From: CAZSXU01 sp964610505
GTDB lineage: Bacteria; Arandabacterota; Arandabacteria; JAGLYR01
NCBI GenBank assembly: GCA_964610505.1
Contig: CAZSXU010000002.1
Span: 234,777-298,776, forward strand
Length of the DNA stretch: 64,000 bases
Reading direction: 5' to 3'
Made by a program: the position numbers and the translations under genes. The notes under the pieces are model-generated. The model worked only from the letters and a program-made list of their open reading frames with translations. It was not told the origin of the DNA and made no database searches. Below, piece by piece: positions 62,386-64,000 of this stretch; the stretch's first letter is position 1, and each line of letters begins with the position of its first letter.

Positions 62386-63798
62386 ATGGAATCTAGATCC
62401 TGCTTTCTAGTGGCTCTAGCACTATTCACAGTAGTCGTGTTGACCTTGTCCCCGACGGCTACCGCCGGGACCGTGCCTACGCAGATGCTCTACCAAGGAT
62501 ACCTGACCGGGCCTGAGGGACCCCACGACCCGCAGACTGGTGAATACAACATGACATTTGCAGTCTATGCTGATTCCACTGGTGGTACGGCCCTTTGGAT
62601 CGAGGATCACAACAACACGACCCGCAAAGTGACCGTCGACTACGGTCTCTTCGAGGTCATGCTCGGTGAGTTCGTTCCCATTGATCCGTTGATCTTTGAC
62701 GGTTCCGTCCTGTGGCTTCAGACAACTGTGAACGGCGAGGACCTGCTCCCACGCAAGCCCATTGCTTCGTCCGCGTATGCGTTCGTGGCACAAGGCAACG
62801 GTGGGCCAACCGATCATGGCGATCTCACGGGCCTGGAGGATGACGATCACCCTCAATACATGTTACACACGGAAGTGTCATCGGAGGCCGTCACTTCCCT
62901 CAGTGAGCAAGGTGAGGTCCAGCTCACGGGAGACGTTACGCTAAGTGAGGGCACGAACGTAACCCTCGTTCAGAGTGGACAGGATATCCAGATTTCTGCA
63001 ATGCCTGGTCCCCCAGGAGCGGACTCCATCCACTCCGAGCACGTCCGCGAGGCCGACGGGACGTCAGGCCAGGACACGAACTCAGGCTTCGGCATCAAGA
63101 CGGACCACATTCAGGATGGTGCAGTTGTGTTTGGCAAGCTCTCCGAGCCGATGGACATAGGCACTACTGATTGGCACTGGAACATGACGACGGGCAGGCT
63201 TTTCATCGATAAGCCCGGGGGCTACGCAATGCGCATCGACAACTCCGGTTCCATGGGCGACTGTCTGATGCTGAAGTCGACCGCAAGTGACGCAGATGGC
63301 AGCACGCATGTACTTGACGCGACTACTTACAAGGGCAAAGCTGGGGATTTCACTAAGTACACAGACGACGACGAGTATGTTATTAGAATCAGGGCCGTCA
63401 GCTCTGGCGCGGAAGGACTCTATTTGAGGGGCACCTTCTATCAATCTGGTCTCATGGCCAGAGCCATGGAAACGTCCAAGGGCACAGAGAGTATCTTCTC
63501 GGTGGATGCTCCGGATGTGATGGTCTATTGCTCAGGGGATGCTCATCTGGCAGGTGGGAAGACTGACGTGTCCTTCGACCCGCTGTTCACGGAGGCGGTG
63601 TCGTCTGACGTCGAGGTGCTTGTCACAGTGACTCCTGTTGGCGATTGGAGCGCTCTGTATATTGCCTCCGCAGACCCCCGGGGGTTCACGGTAGAGTCGG
63701 CCGGAGGCAAGGCGGACGTTCGATTTCATTGGATGGCCTGTGGGCGGAGAAAGGGCTTTGAGACACGCCCCAAGATCAGCATGCGAGACTGGGACTAG
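62386..63798 (+). CDS. Secreted surface protein with tail-fibre-like C-terminus
   Basis: 470 residues, AGGAGG upstream of the ATG. Signal peptide (FLVALALFTVVVLTLSPTATA), then a domain common in exported proteins of these lineages (MLYQGYLTGPEGPHDPQTGE ... LPRKPIASSAYAFVA), a short collagen-like PGPPGAD, a beta-rich middle resembling phage tail-fibre repeats, and a C-terminal strand-rich region (GDWSALYIASADPRGF). Trimeric fibre architecture is plausible. No FlgD tail is present. Codon use is less GC-rich than the rest of the window, as with the preceding gene, hinting at separate origin. Confidence 0.75.
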   Translation: MESRSCFLVALALFTVVVLTLSPTATAGTVPTQMLYQGYLTGPEGPHDPQTGEYNMTFAVYADSTGGTALWIEDHNNTTRKVTVDYGLFEVMLGEFVPIDPLIFDGSVLWLQTTVNGEDLLPRKPIASSAYAFVAQGNGGPTDHGDLTGLEDDDHPQYMLHTEVSSEAVTSLSEQGEVQLTGDVTLSEGTNVTLVQSGQDIQISAMPGPPGADSIHSEHVREADGTSGQDTNSGFGIKTDHIQDGAVVFGKLSEPMDIGTTDWHWNMTTGRLFIDKPGGYAMRIDNSGSMGDCLMLKSTASDADGSTHVLDATTYKGKAGDFTKYTDDDEYVIRIRAVSSGAEGLYLRGTFYQSGLMARAMETSKGTESIFSVDAPDVMVYCSGDAHLAGGKTDVSFDPLFTEAVSSDVEVLVTVTPVGDWSALYIASADPRGFTVESAGGKADVRFHWMACGRRKGFETRPKISMRDWD

Positions 63799-63825
63799 GG
63801 ATGCCAGTCAAAGAGGGGCTTTCGG

Positions 63826-64000
63826 GGGCTTTCGGGGACGTTGTTAGCTTTGTTAGCTTAGTGTGCGTCTTTGCTGCAGCATCTGTCTATGTCTCATTGA
63901 GGTGGCGGGTTCAACTCGATCTGGCGGATTGCACATAGACTTTCGGGGATGCAGTTGGCTTCATTGTGTGCGGGCTTTCAGGGACGTTGTTAGCTTCATT
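63826..64000 (+). repeat. Direct repeats cut by the window edge
   Basis: GGGCTTTC-GGGACGTTGTTAGCTT-type units lie at 63826-63850 and 63972-63996 (24 of 25 identical), with a degenerate one at 63939-63968 and a distant relative at 61427-61447. No gene is seen here. Confidence 0.65.

Noticed and set aside
63901..63930. tRNA T-arm-like sequence GGGTTCAACTCG
   Set aside because: No acceptor, D or anticodon stems could be fitted around it.
63826..64000. CRISPR array at the right edge
   Set aside because: Repeats are few, diverged and unevenly spaced (about 113 and 33 bases), so they are ordinary direct repeats.

Overview
The window is high-GC bacterial DNA from an organism that exports many large proteins ending in a FlgD/Por-type C-terminal sorting domain (NPFNP near the start, an SGxY signature near the end). 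Together with a C25 (gingipain-like) peptidase, Omp28-like thioredoxin-fold proteins and a DUF6029-like barrel, this suggests the FCB superphylum, most likely an uncultured lineage such as Eisenbacteria, Krumholzibacteriota or Latescibacterota. The phylum assignment is an inference from gene style. No rRNA or tRNA gene was seen.

Layout. 0-3.2 kb: end of a radical SAM gene, a WcaI-like glycosyltransferase and a GDP-mannose 3,5-epimerase-like protein (surface polysaccharide). 3.4-7.4 kb: a TGS-domain GTPase, a lipoprotein and a secreted M1 aminopeptidase. 7.8-12.3 kb: a deoxyhypusine-synthase-family enzyme followed by a compact four-gene membrane cluster led by a DUF6754-like protein. 12.6-16 kb: a TPR lytic transglycosylase and a two-TM RCK potassium channel. 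16.1-22.9 kb (minus strand): a five-gene extracytoplasmic redox operon behind a near-consensus promoter. Its first gene is a candidate selenoprotein: an Omp28-like thioredoxin domain reads through an in-frame UGA that makes a Sec-x-x-Cys motif, and a bacterial-SECIS-like stem-loop follows immediately. The next gene is a paralogue with Cys at the Sec position. 23-29.7 kb: an aminotransferase and a 1690-residue C25 peptidase.

30-47.6 kb is one long plus-strand operon resembling the selenium-dependent molybdenum hydroxylase / anaerobic purine catabolism cluster of Escherichia coli (xdh, ssnA, ygfK, ygeW, yqeA region). It holds a THEP1-like NTPase, a MocA-like cytidylyltransferase, two complete three-subunit molybdenum hydroxylases, XdhC, a PreT/PreA pair, SsnA, two YgeW-like carbamoyltransferases, carbamate kinase and a threonine-synthase-like PLP enzyme. 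A plausible flow is purine hydroxylation, ring reduction and opening, carbamoyl transfer and ATP recovery through carbamoyl phosphate. Both this operon and the redox operon point to selenium use.

47.8-64 kb: two alkaline-phosphatase-superfamily (sulfatase-like) proteins, an ECF sigma factor with a VWA protein carrying a TonB-plug-like segment, a catalase, a beta-helix protein, an SGNH hydrolase and two small secreted surface proteins in less GC-rich DNA. Repeats are numerous: a palindromic MITE-like unit, terminators nested in inverted repeats, two hairpin-plus-octamer elements abutting TAG stop codons, a REP-like hairpin doublet, and direct repeats cut by the right edge.
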